Source of the DNA: Bog-950 sp035299425
Lineage (GTDB): Bacteria; Bacteroidota; Bacteroidia; Chitinophagales; LD1
Direction of reading: 5' to 3'
Length of the DNA stretch: 64,000 nt
Assembly (NCBI GenBank): GCA_035299425.1
Contig: DATGWP010000232.1
Span: 1-64,000, forward strand
Within the stretch, counting starts at the first letter, position 1. The number at the start of each line of letters is the position of its first letter. Below, piece after piece: positions 9,501 through 18,500 of this stretch. A program made the position numbers and the translations under genes. The notes under the pieces are model-generated. The model had not been told where the DNA came from and ran no database searches. It saw nothing but the letters and a program-made list of their open reading frames with translations.

Positions 9501-9925
9501 CTAGCGGTATGGTTGACCACCCGAACATTAAGAACGCCAGCTCGATAGTAGATTATATCTTCCGTCTGTTAGCCTTCGAATACCTGGGCCGCACCGACCT
9601 TGTTCACGTAACCCCTAGCGAACTTAGCATGCGCGAGCGCAGTGCTATGGATTTGACTACCGAGATTTCGGAAGAGCCTATCGAGCGCATTACCCCGGTA
9701 CATCCTGAAATGAAGGATAACAAACCTATAGCTAAGAAAGAGCCAGAGATGAAGGTAGAGCGTAAAATTACGATGGCCCCGTCTAACTCTATGAGCGCCT
9801 TCAACAAGGCTGCCGGCGATATGATGGGCGATGCGCCACCGTGCAGCGTGTGTGGCAACATAACCCTGCGCAGCGGTACCTGCTACAAATGCTTAAACTG
9901 CGGTAACAGCATGGGCTGTAGCTAA
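6566..9925 (+). CDS. nrdJ: Vitamin B12-dependent (class II) ribonucleoside-diphosphate reductase
   Basis: Reduces ribonucleotides to deoxyribonucleotides using adenosylcobalamin, with no separate radical subunit. The 1119-residue chain has the catalytic barrel with substrate-site Cys in 'PHACFILSVDDD', the active-site loop 'SNPCSEYMFLDNTACNLASFNL' (N-x-C-x-E near residue 389) and 'TVIAPTGTIGLLMDCDTTGVEPDFAL'. After a charged linker (about 835-865) comes the TSCPD-type region ('KIGGQTVFVRTGEYDDQTLGEIFIDM') and a Cys-rich tail 'CSVCGN...CYKCLNCGNSMGCS', probably redox or zinc-binding. No class I nrdAB or class III nrdD is seen in the window. A terminator follows. Confidence 0.97.
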   Translation: MARKNEKKGLKFDRFFTSDDKSAFDLFEYDLRSSVIRNPKGDAVFEMYNVEVPKGWSQVATDILAQKYFRKAGVPQPDGSLGGETSIKQVAHRLADCWKSWGERYGYFASAKDATVFYDELVYSLLDQMAAPNSPQWFNTGLYTSYGITGKPQGHYFVNPDTGVLEQSTSAYERPQPHACFILSVDDDLVNNGGIMDLWTREARIFKYGSGVGTNFSNIRGEGEKLSGGGTSSGLMSFLKIGDAAAGAIKSGGTTRRAAKMVCLDLDHPEIVDFIDWKSKEEDKVAALIAAGYDSHYEGEAYKTVAGQNSNNSVRIPNSFFHTLEKGEDWNLVARSNKKVMKTIPSRELWDKIAMAAWRCADPGVQYDTTINEWHTCPEDGPIRASNPCSEYMFLDNTACNLASFNLRKFFNDKTLEFNVAGFESMSRVWTTVLEISVLMAQFPSKEVAQLSYEFRTLGLGYANLGSVLMVSGIPYDSDKARAFGGAITAIMTGVAYKTSAEMAATLGAFPAYERNKKHMLRVMRNHRLAAYNAPASDYEGIEIKPLGIDPKFCPDYLLKAATTAWDEALQLGEKYGYRNAQSTVIAPTGTIGLLMDCDTTGVEPDFALVKFKKLSGGGYFKIVNECVPAALENLGYNAKEIDAIVRYAKGSGSLTGCPHINAESLKAKGFNASDVEKIENGLVAAFDITFAFNVWSLGEETLQRIGFTDKQYNATNFNLLRELGYSKEEIEAANEYVCGTMTVEGAPYLKDEHLPVFDCANKCGTKGKRFIHAHGHIRMMAAVQPFISGAISKTINLPNEATVEDIQSCYELSWKLGLKANALYRDGCKLSQPLSNKKDEDKEDKKETAKVEAAPVNNGAEFSKLTPEEVLEAARILMQESTDTNFMRELSRIVERKKLPHKRRGFTQKAKIGGQTVFVRTGEYDDQTLGEIFIDMHKEGASFRSLMNCFAISVSIGLQYGVPLEEFTNKFTFTRFEPSGMVDHPNIKNASSIVDYIFRLLAFEYLGRTDLVHVTPSELSMRERSAMDLTTEISEEPIERITPVHPEMKDNKPIAKKEPEMKVERKITMAPSNSMSAFNKAAGDMMGDAPPCSVCGNITLRSGTCYKCLNCGNSMGCS

Positions 9926-9964
9926 TTAGGAATACGAAATTTCGGAATACAGAATTAATACAAG

Positions 9965-9995
9965 AGCCTCGCAGAAATGCGGGGCTTTTTTATTT
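9965..9995 (+). terminator. Rho-independent terminator after nrdJ
   Basis: A 9-bp stem, AGCCTCGCA (9965-9973) with TGCGGGGCT (9978-9986), has one G-U pair and a GAAA loop, and is followed by a T-rich run. It sits 40 bp after the nrdJ stop and just before the convergent SRPBCC gene. Confidence 0.9.
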
Positions 9996-10422
9996 ACCCC
10001 TCCGCCCTTTCCTTTAGTGCCTTGTTCATAGCTATAAATCCATTGCGGGTTTGTTCGCCTATTTGTTTCATAATTAATCCGGCCAACAAACCGCTAAACT
10101 CTTCGCCGTGAATAAACTTCACCTGCGTTTCGCTTATCTTCTCAATGGCAAATTTGTGCTGGCCATTAAATAAGCCCGGTATTGGCAAGCTACCCAGCCA
10201 TTCAAAGGTTTTGTACTTATCAAGCGTTACTACTTTGGGCTTAAACACCGAAGTGCCCGTGCCGTTATTAAGCACCACTTTAAGTTTAGCACCAATGGCC
10301 TGCTCACCCTCAATACTTTTTACAAATGGGTTCCACTGGCCGTATTTTTCAAAATCCATTAATACGTTCCATACTTTTTCTGCCGAAGCATTAATGATAA
10401 TTTCTGTCTGTAAGTTGTTCAT
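9994..10422 (-). CDS. SRPBCC (START-like) domain protein
   Basis: A 142-residue soluble protein built from one SRPBCC/Bet v1-like domain: 'INASAEKVWNVLMDFEKYGQWNPFVKSIEG' at the N terminus and a long C-terminal helix 'LIMKQIGEQTRNGFIAMNKALKERAE'. The fold makes a deep hydrophobic pocket for lipids or polyketides; the ligand is unknown. The gene lies 74 bp downstream of the Crp/Fnr-type regulator in the same direction. Between them are a palindrome and a -7-like box, suggesting that the regulator controls it. Its stop overlaps the T-run of the nrdJ terminator. Confidence 0.85.
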   Translation of the reverse strand: MNNLQTEIIINASAEKVWNVLMDFEKYGQWNPFVKSIEGEQAIGAKLKVVLNNGTGTSVFKPKVVTLDKYKTFEWLGSLPIPGLFNGQHKFAIEKISETQVKFIHGEEFSGLLAGLIMKQIGEQTRNGFIAMNKALKERAEG

Positions 10423-10441
10423 GTTGTTTGATTTTATGGTG

Positions 10442-10449
10442 CAAACGTA
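10442..10449 (-). promoter_or_regulatory. Candidate -7 promoter box TACGTTTG for the SRPBCC gene
   Basis: On the minus strand TACGTTTG matches the Bacteroidota -7 consensus TAnnTTTG exactly and lies 20 bases before the ATG at 10422. No good -33 TTTG is seen at the usual distance, which would fit a promoter needing an activator. Confidence 0.4.
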
Positions 10450-10470
10450 GGTACCGGCAAATGGCTATTC

Positions 10471-10486
10471 ATTATCAAAAGATAAT
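10471..10486. promoter_or_regulatory. ATTATC-AAAA-GATAAT palindrome, possible Crp/Fnr-type operator
   Basis: A perfect 6-bp inverted repeat with a 4-bp spacer, the half-site geometry of Fnr-family sites (TTGAT-N4-ATCAA). Its centre is about 33 bp upstream of the -7-like box, and it lies directly behind the gene for a Crp/Fnr-family regulator. Confidence 0.4.
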
Positions 10487-10496
10487 AAATCAGACT

Positions 10497-11081
10497 CTAT
10501 GCAATACGCTTCCGGATACGGCTAAGCGATACCGGTGTAACACCAAGATAAGAAGCTATCATGTGTTGTGGTACGCGTGCTAATATCTCCGGCCGCTGCT
10601 GTAGCATATTCATATACCGCTCTTCGGGCGAATCGAGTATAAACGATGAGGCTCTGCGCTGCAGCATAATAAAAGCCATCTCAGCAATCGCCTTCGAAAA
10701 GATATGGAACTTAGGATAGTCCAGTGTCAATTCATCCAGTCGTTGTTTACTCATCACCAGCAACTCGCATTCTTCCAATGTATCTATGGCCTGGCGGCTG
10801 GGTATTTGCAGTAAAAAGCTTTCGAGCGATGCAATAAAATTGTTCTCAAACATAAAGTTGGCGCTTATCTCTTCGCCTTCTTTTTCAAAATATAACCGGG
10901 CTGTCCCTTTATTAATAAAGTAAGCTTCGCGGCTTACATCACCTACCCGCACCAGGTTAAATTTTTTGGGCACCGAGCGGAAAATAAAAATGCCGGTAAA
11001 GGCATCCCACTCCTTTTGATTAAGAGGAAGCATTTTATTTACCTGCAGGTATAGCTGGCTGAATATGGGTTCGGTTTTCAT
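10497..11081 (-). CDS. Crp/Fnr family transcriptional regulator
   Basis: A 194-residue regulator with an N-terminal cyclic-nucleotide-binding-type beta roll (about 20-125: 'VRVGDVSREAYFINKGTARLYFEKEGEEISANFMFENNFIASLESF') and a C-terminal helix-turn-helix ('QHMIASYLGVTPVSLSRIRKRIA'). No Cys cluster for an Fe-S centre is seen, and the ligand is not evident. Such short Crp-like proteins are common in Bacteroidota, often beside the gene they control. It is divergent from queA; the SRPBCC gene follows in the same direction. Confidence 0.92.
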   Translation of the reverse strand: MKTEPIFSQLYLQVNKMLPLNQKEWDAFTGIFIFRSVPKKFNLVRVGDVSREAYFINKGTARLYFEKEGEEISANFMFENNFIASLESFLLQIPSRQAIDTLEECELLVMSKQRLDELTLDYPKFHIFSKAIAEMAFIMLQRRASSFILDSPEERYMNMLQQRPEILARVPQHMIASYLGVTPVSLSRIRKRIA

Positions 11082-11137
11082 AGCCTGAAAATACTACAAG
11101 CAGAGAAATTCTCTTTTTTACTTTAGTCGCACTAAAC

Positions 11138-12379
11138 ATGCACCCGAAAGAATTACAGATAAAAGATTTTACCTACGATTTGCCCGATGAGCGAATTGCA
11201 CGGTACCCACTTGCCGAGCGCGACCTGAGCAAGTTACTTATTTATAACCATGGCCAAATTACTGAGGATACTTACAAGAATATAAGCGAACATATACCGG
11301 CCAACTCCCTATTGGTGTTTAACAATACGCGTGTAATACCAGCACGCTTGTTTTTTAAAAACGCTACCGGTGCCAAAATTGAACTTTTCTGTTTAGAGCC
11401 TGCAGGTGAAACCGATTTAGTATCGGTAATGAGCCGCACTAAAAGCGTGCGCTGGAACTGCCTGATAGGCCGCGCCAGCAAATGGAAAGAAAAACAATTA
11501 CAACACAAGGATGCTGACTTTATACTAAGTGCCGAAATTATTGAGCGCACCAGCGACTCCTTTGTAGTAGAATTTGCCTGGCAGCCAGAGGCGCTAACCT
11601 TTGCCGAGATACTGGATAAAACAGGCATGATGCCCATACCGCCTTACCTTAAACGCGAAAGCGAAGAATTAGATTTAAACCGCTACCAAACCGTATATGC
11701 CAAACAGGAAGGGTCAGTGGCAGCACCTACTGCCGGTTTACACTTCACCAAAGCCATTTTTAGCGCATTACAGGTCAAAAACATAGCTACAGCTGAAGTT
11801 ACCCTGCATGTGGGCGCGGGCACTTTTAAGCCGGTTAAAAGCGAAACTATAGAGCAGCACGAAATGCATGCGGAGGTAATTGATGTTAGAGCAGAATTAA
11901 TGCAAGACATCATATTGGCATTAAAGACTTCCGAAGTTGTAAAAACCGCGGATACTGCACCAAAGATTATTGCTGTGGGTACCACCTCACTTCGTACTAT
12001 CGAATCACTGTATTGGATGGGGGCAAAGGCTTTGCAGAACCCGGATGCCGCCCTAAAGGAACTGGAAATAAAACAATGGGATGCTTATAATGAAAACCTG
12101 CAAGGGGTTTCATCTGTTGATGCATTGACTGCACTAATAGCATGGCTGCACAAAAACAAAATAGACAGATTGATTTGCAAAACACAGATATTAATTGCCC
12201 CTTCTTACAAACTCAAAATAGCATCTGCCCTCATCACCAATTTTCACCAGCCCAACTCTACACTCTTACTTTTAGTGGCAGCTATAGTTGGCGATGACTG
12301 GAAGAAAATTTACAGCCACGCCTTACAAAATAATTTTCGTTTTCTCAGCTATGGCGATGGCAGTTTGCTGTTTGCCTGA
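11138..12379 (+). CDS. queA: S-adenosylmethionine:tRNA ribosyltransferase-isomerase
   Basis: Transfers and isomerises the ribosyl part of SAM onto preQ1-tRNA to give epoxyqueuosine in tRNA modification. Strong family motifs: 'FTYDLPDERIARYPLAERDLSKLL', 'LLVFNNTRVIPARLFF', 'EGSVAAPTAGLHFT', 'HVGAGTFKPV', 'GTTSLRTIES' and 'NFHQPNSTLLLLVAA'. At 413 residues it is longer than the ~350 of E. coli QueA; the extra length is spread through the middle, with no separate domain seen. It is divergent from the Crp/Fnr regulator, with only 56 bp between the starts. Confidence 0.96.
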   Translation: MHPKELQIKDFTYDLPDERIARYPLAERDLSKLLIYNHGQITEDTYKNISEHIPANSLLVFNNTRVIPARLFFKNATGAKIELFCLEPAGETDLVSVMSRTKSVRWNCLIGRASKWKEKQLQHKDADFILSAEIIERTSDSFVVEFAWQPEALTFAEILDKTGMMPIPPYLKRESEELDLNRYQTVYAKQEGSVAAPTAGLHFTKAIFSALQVKNIATAEVTLHVGAGTFKPVKSETIEQHEMHAEVIDVRAELMQDIILALKTSEVVKTADTAPKIIAVGTTSLRTIESLYWMGAKALQNPDAALKELEIKQWDAYNENLQGVSSVDALTALIAWLHKNKIDRLICKTQILIAPSYKLKIASALITNFHQPNSTLLLLVAAIVGDDWKKIYSHALQNNFRFLSYGDGSLLFA

Positions 12380-12384
12380 GATAG

Positions 12385-12472
12385 ACTTCCGAAGTTTGGA
12401 TTCATAAAAATAGCCCCTACTGCCATTTGGCTAATACGCCTGTATAATGATACAGCTATAAACTTCGGAAGT
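12385..12472. repeat. Nested inverted repeat between queA and the giant SprB gene
   Basis: ACTTCCGAAGTTT (12385-12397) is perfectly inverted at 12460-12472. Inside lies a second hairpin, CTGTAT (12440-12445) with ATACAG (12450-12455). The ~88-bp unit has no coding capacity and looks like a small palindromic mobile or regulatory element. Confidence 0.6.
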
Positions 12473-12493
12473 ATTGTGCACGCAGGCAAAAAA

Positions 12494-12524
12494 AATCCCT
12501 GCCACACTTACGTGGGCAGGGATT
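12494..12524 (-). terminator. Rho-independent terminator of the giant SprB-repeat gene
   Basis: AATCCCTGCC (12494-12503) pairs perfectly with GGCAGGGATT (12515-12524). On the minus strand the hairpin is followed by an uninterrupted T-run (12488-12495), 25 bp past the stop of the 2425-residue protein. Confidence 0.93.
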
Positions 12525-12548
12525 GTATAATATCTGATTATCGTAATC

Positions 12549-15500
12549 TTATCTCAACAAGGTAAATGCACCTTGCTCCTGAATTGTTTTGTCAGTGCCA
12601 GGGTTAGCTTCATCCGGTGTTCTTACAGTAATGTAGTAGATGTAAGTACCGGCCGGTTGATCCTGGCCTTTGAACTTACCGTCCCAATCTTCTGGTGTGT
12701 TGTGAACTATTTGTCCCCAACGGTTGTAAATTCTGAACTCAGTAACAGTAAGGCCTACGCTGGAGCCATCGAATGGACCATAAGTATCATTCTTACCATC
12801 GGCGTTAGGCGTAAATGCATTTGGCATTTTCAGCTTGCCATTTATAATTACAACTACCGAATCTGAAGCCTGGCAACCTTCTACACCATCTTCGCTTACT
12901 ACCAGGTAGTATACGGTGTTGGCGCTTACTGTAGCCAGCGGGTTGTTGCAGCTATCGCAGCTTAAGCCGGTAGCCGGTGTCCAAACATAAACAGGGTTTA
13001 CAAAGTTCTGTGCATCTACGGTAATCTGATTGCCTACCTCAGCTGCTGTAATAATTGTATCTGGCGTAGCGTTTACAAACAATTGGGCCGGTTGTTCTAC
13101 CACTGCATCCAGTGTATCCAAACATCCGTATTTATTGCTTACCACTACAGTATGGTTACCTGCGCCTACACCGGTAAAGATGCTATCGGTCTGGAACTGG
13201 CCACCATCTAATGAATAAGTGTAAGGACCATTAGCCATTGTTGTAGGCGTTACGGTTACACCACCATTGTTAAAGTTATCGCCAAAGCAGCTTGTAGAAT
13301 CTGTAGTTACATCAAACGTCTGGTTAGCTGCACCTGCTTCTACAAAGAAGAAGCCTGATATAGAACAACCCAGAGAATCGGTTAATGTAAAGTTATAGTT
13401 ACCGGTTGCAAATGTGTCAACATAAACTGTGTCTGCACCTACCATTGATAATGTAACTGTAATGTTTTCAGAAGGGATAGAAACAGTAATAGGACCGGTT
13501 CCACCTCGTGGAGTTAATATCTCAGTTCCTCTGCCAAGGTCTGCACAGCTAGGCTGGTTAACCTGCGAGTTGTAAGAGATAGCAGGCGACTGGCCAATGA
13601 TAAAGCTTGTGCTAGCCGTGCAACCGTTAGCATCGGTTACAGTAACCAATACAATACCTACAGGCAAGCTGTCGATAGTTGGAGTAGTCTGATTATCGTT
13701 CCACTCGTAAGTGTAGTTAGGTGTTCCACCACTTGCTACTGCAGTTGCCACACCTTCTTCGCTTCCAAAACATAGTAAAGAGGTTGCATTAATTACTACA
13801 GTTAATGCAGCAGGCTCGGTTACTGTATAGCTTGCAGTAGCCGAACAGCCACCTTGCTCTACAGCGCTAACCACATAAGTTCCTGCAGTAAGGCCGGTAG
13901 CAGTAGCGCCTGTTTGTTGTACCGGGCTGGTATTCCAGGTATAAGTTATAATACCCGAACCGCCGGTAGCGCTGGCTGTAATGCTGCCGTTGGTGCCGCC
14001 GTTGCACGATGCGTTATTTATAACAGGGTTACCAAATACAAGTGGACCGCCCGTAGCACCTGCTACAGTGTATGGACCACCGGTAGTGCTACAGTTGTTA
14101 GCATCGCGAACCGTTACGCTATAAGTACCTGCCTGTACGTTGGTAGCAGGGTTGCCGCTAAGGCCACCGCTCCATTGGTAGGTATAGGCACCTGTACCAC
14201 CCGTTACGGCAAGTGTAATACTGCCTGCTGTTGCACAAGATCCATCAACAACGGTTGTATCGGTAATTACTACAGCGGTAGGTTCGGTAATAGTGTAAGT
14301 ACCCGAAGCTGAACAGGTGCTGGCATCCACTACAGTTACATTGTATGTGCCGGCACTTAAACCATCGGCAGTGCTATCGATGCTTATATTAGGCGACCAT
14401 ACATATACATAAGGAGCTGTGCCGTTGGTTATTACTACATGCACGCTTCCATCGCTGGCACCGTTGCAGGTTACATTGGTAACCACAGTGCTGCCAAGGG
14501 TAATTGAATTGGAAGGCACGTTATAAGTAGCTGAGGTACTGCATCCGTTCACATCTGTTACGGTTAATGTTACCGTACCGCCGCTTATGCTGTCGGCCAG
14601 GTTGCCGCTATCGCCGTTAGACCAATCGTAAGTAAGAGCACCTGTGCCACCTGTAGCAATTACAGTTACGGTACCACCCACAGTGCAGGTAGCCGGTGTA
14701 ATAACAGGAGTGCCAAGGGTAATTACCGAAGGTTGCGTTACAGTATTTGTAGTAGAAGCCGAACATCCCTGGTTGTCGGTTACGGTAACGTTGTAAGTAC
14801 CCGCAGCTAGACCATCAGCTGTGCTGTCGGTGCTTACGTTAGGGCTCCATACGTAAGTGAATGGAGCAGTACCTCCGGTAACTACTACATGCACACTACC
14901 GTTGTTGCCACCGTTGCAGCTAACATTTACAACTACGGCCTGGCCAAAGGCAACTGTGCCCGGAGCCGCATTTACTGTATAAGTTGCTGTAGCAGTACAT
15001 CCCGAAGCATCGGTTACAGTTAAGGTATGGTTACCTGCCGCAAGGCTATCAGCAAAGGTGCCGCTATCTCCGTTAGACCATCCATAAGTAAGTGTACCAG
15101 TTCCACCAGTTGCGGTTACAGTAATTGTTCCACCTATGGTGCAACCAGCATCAGTTATAGTAGGGTTGCCAATTACTATGGCAGCCGGTTCAGTAATATC
15201 ATAAGAAGCCGTTACAGAGCAACCGTTGGCGTCGGTAGCAGTTACGGTGTAAGTACCCGGATCAAGATCTGTAACAGTATCGTTAGCCGGCAAACTATTT
15301 GACCAATTGTAAGTAATTGGAGGTGTAGCCTGGCTTACGCTAACCACAATGCTTCCGTTATCGGCACCATTGCAGGTTACGTTGGTAATTACAGGTGTAT
15401 TAAATATTGGGTCTGCAATAACCTGGGTTACGGTACCTGCATCAGTAGCAGTACATCCGTTAGCATCCGTTACAGTTACCGTATAAGTACCGGCAGCGTT

Positions 15501-18500
15501 TACAGTAATGGTAGCAGTAGTTTGTCCACCAGCCCATTCAAAACCGTAGGCTGAAGTACCGCCGGTTGCAGTAGCTGTTAAAGAAACTGTGACTGGTCCT
15601 TGCACGCAATTGTAAACTGTAGTATCGGGCACGTTAGCTACAAGTGGCGCAGGCTCTGATAATACTACGGTGTCTGTTACGGTACAACCAGCGGCGTTAG
15701 TAGCGCTGAAAACATACGTGCCTGCAGGTATACCGGTAAGCGATGTTAAACCGGCACCGTTAGGTGTCCATCCAAAAGATACAATAGTGCTATCGGTGCT
15801 GGTGTACGAAGCATATACTGCTCCATCATTTCCACCGTTGCAGCTTACGTTTGTAAATGAATCGATGCTAACTGTTACGCTACCTTCTACAGTTACAAAT
15901 ACTGAATCGCTTACAGTAATGGTTGAGTTATCGCAGTTAGTATACACTGCTTCTACACGGTAGATAGTGGAGCTATCCGGGCACACTGTTATAGTATCGC
16001 CGCTTCCAATCTGTGCATTACCTTCAAACCAGTTGATTACGTAGTTAGGCGCACCAGCCGGTGTAAAGCGGTAGCCATCATTAGAAGCACTCCATACAGT
16101 AGCATTTCTGCCAGGTACTGTATACGCAACTGTACCTGCAGCGTTCTGTATACCCTCTACCGCCAGACCATCGTTCCAGTCTACGCAAGATTCTTTTTCC
16201 TGAATATAGATATCAATTACGTTAGTAGTTTCATACAACACTATTTGCTGTGTCTGGTGGTATTCGCCATTGCAAATTCCATCATTAACACTATTAGGGT
16301 CGCCAAACATTGGCGTATCGAACCAGCTAACTACAAACTTACGGCATGGATAAGAGTCGATTACCGAGTATGAAATAGAACCAGCAAAAGTAGGGTCCAT
16401 ATCATGCCAAGGTCCCATGATAGCATTTCTAACATCCGGCGTTGCAGTGCTAGGAAGCGGACCTGGAATTTCCCACTCGTTAAATCCATTGGCCTGGTTG
16501 ATGTTAAAGCTAACTATACCGTTAGAGCCAACTATTAATTGGTTATAGGTATTTCCAAAGAAACAGAAGTTGAATGGCAGAGTAATTACACCCGACCATG
16601 TATCATCTATGTTTGCCAATATAGGAGTACCGGTATTAAACGCTGCTGTTGGGTTGTATGCTATTGGTGCACCCGAGTAAGCTGTGGTTTTGTAACCCGC
16701 TATAGCAGTAGCAGCAAGCGTAGTACAGCTTTCCCCACAAGGTATGGTTACATTGTTATCGGTAGACACCGCCGGGCAATCGCCGCATGGTGTGTTACCT
16801 ACAATGTAAGTAGCAGTAAGACTGCAACCTCCCTGATCGGTAATTGTAAGAGTATACGTGCCTGCAGCCAAACCGGTAGCAGGGTTACCGCTGCCCGTTG
16901 GTGCCCATGTATAAGTAAGTGTGCCGGTACCACCAGTAGCAGTTACCGAAATTGAACCAGAGCCTGAGCACGATACATCGTTTACAGTAGCATTGGTAAT
17001 AACAATAGAGGTGTTTTGACCTACATTGTAAGTAGCGCTGGCGGTACAACCGTTAGCATCGGTAGCTGTTACCGAATAATTACCTACTGCAAGACCGGTA
17101 ATAGTATCATTATTGGCCTGTGCCGGCGACCATACAAAGGTTACCGGTTGTGCAGCGCCTGGTGTGGTAACAACTATACTTCCATCATTGGTAGTGCAAC
17201 CCGCGTTGGTAATTACCGGCGCACCTAATGTAAAGTTGTTGTTTTGACCCACGGTGTAAGTAGCGAAATCGGCACAGCCGTTAGCATCTGTTACTGTAAC
17301 TGTATAGCTGCCGGCGGCAAGGCCTGTTACAGTATCGTTGTTAGGTAAGCCACCTGTCCACGCATAATCAAGTGGTGGTGTAGCGCCTGAAACAGAAACC
17401 ACGATACTACCGTTGCTGGCTCCGCAGCTTGCATCGGTAATTACCGGCGGGTTAAAGGTAAATGTAGCTGCTTTGGTAATAGTATATGAAGCACTGGCAG
17501 AGCAACCGTTTGCATCGGTAGCTGTCACATTATATATACCTGCACCCAGACCACCTACAGTATCGTTGTTAGGTAATCCGTTTGACCACACATAATCAAT
17601 TGGCTGCGTTGCATTGTTTACAGTTACAATTATACCGCCATCGTTAGCCGAGCAGCTGGCATTTTGTAAAACAGCAGGGCCGAAAGATATTCCATTGCCT
17701 GCACCTACGTTATAAGTAGCAGACGCCGTGCAACCATTTGCATCGGTAGCAGTTACAGAATAAGTACCTGCAGCAAGGCCGGTAATGGTATCATTATCGG
17801 GCTGTGCCGGAGACCAGTTATAAGAGATAGGGTCGGTAGCGCCTGTTACGGTTACTACTATGCTGCCTGTTAGGCCGGTGCAGCTTGCATCTGTAATTAC
17901 AGGTGCGCCAAAAGTAATTGGAGCGCCCGCACCTACATTATAAGTAGCGGATGCTGTGCAACCATTTGCATCGGTAGCTGTTACAGAATAAGAGCCAGCA
18001 GCAAGGCCGGTAATAGTGTCATTATCGGGTTGTGCCGGAGACCAGTTATAAGAGATAGGGTCGGTAGCACCTGTTATAGTTACCACTATGCTGCCATCGT
18101 TGCCAGCACATGTTGCATCCGTAATTACAGGAGCGCCAAAAGCAATTGGTGCACCACCACCTACAGTGTAAGTAGCAGATACTGTACAGCCATTACCATC
18201 GGTAGCGGTTACAGAATAGGTGCCAGCAGCAAGACCTGTAATGGTATCATTATCGGGTTGCGCAGGCGACCATGTGTAGCTTACAGTACCTACTGCACCG
18301 GCTACACTTACTACTATACTTCCATTGTTGCCTGCACATGTTGCATCCGTTATTACCGGAGGATTGAATGTTGGGCTACTACCCGTTATGGTTACGGTAC
18401 CTGCATCAGTGGCCGTACAATTCCGGCTATCGGTTACAGTTACTGTATAAGTGCCCGAACCAATACCGGTTATAGTCTGATTGGTGCTGTTGCCAGGGGT

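Noticed and set aside
11102..11114. AGAGAA-A-TTCTCT palindrome between the Crp/Fnr regulator and queA
   Set aside because: Short and A+T-rich, without a second copy or matching half-site near the other candidate operator; not enough to call a site.
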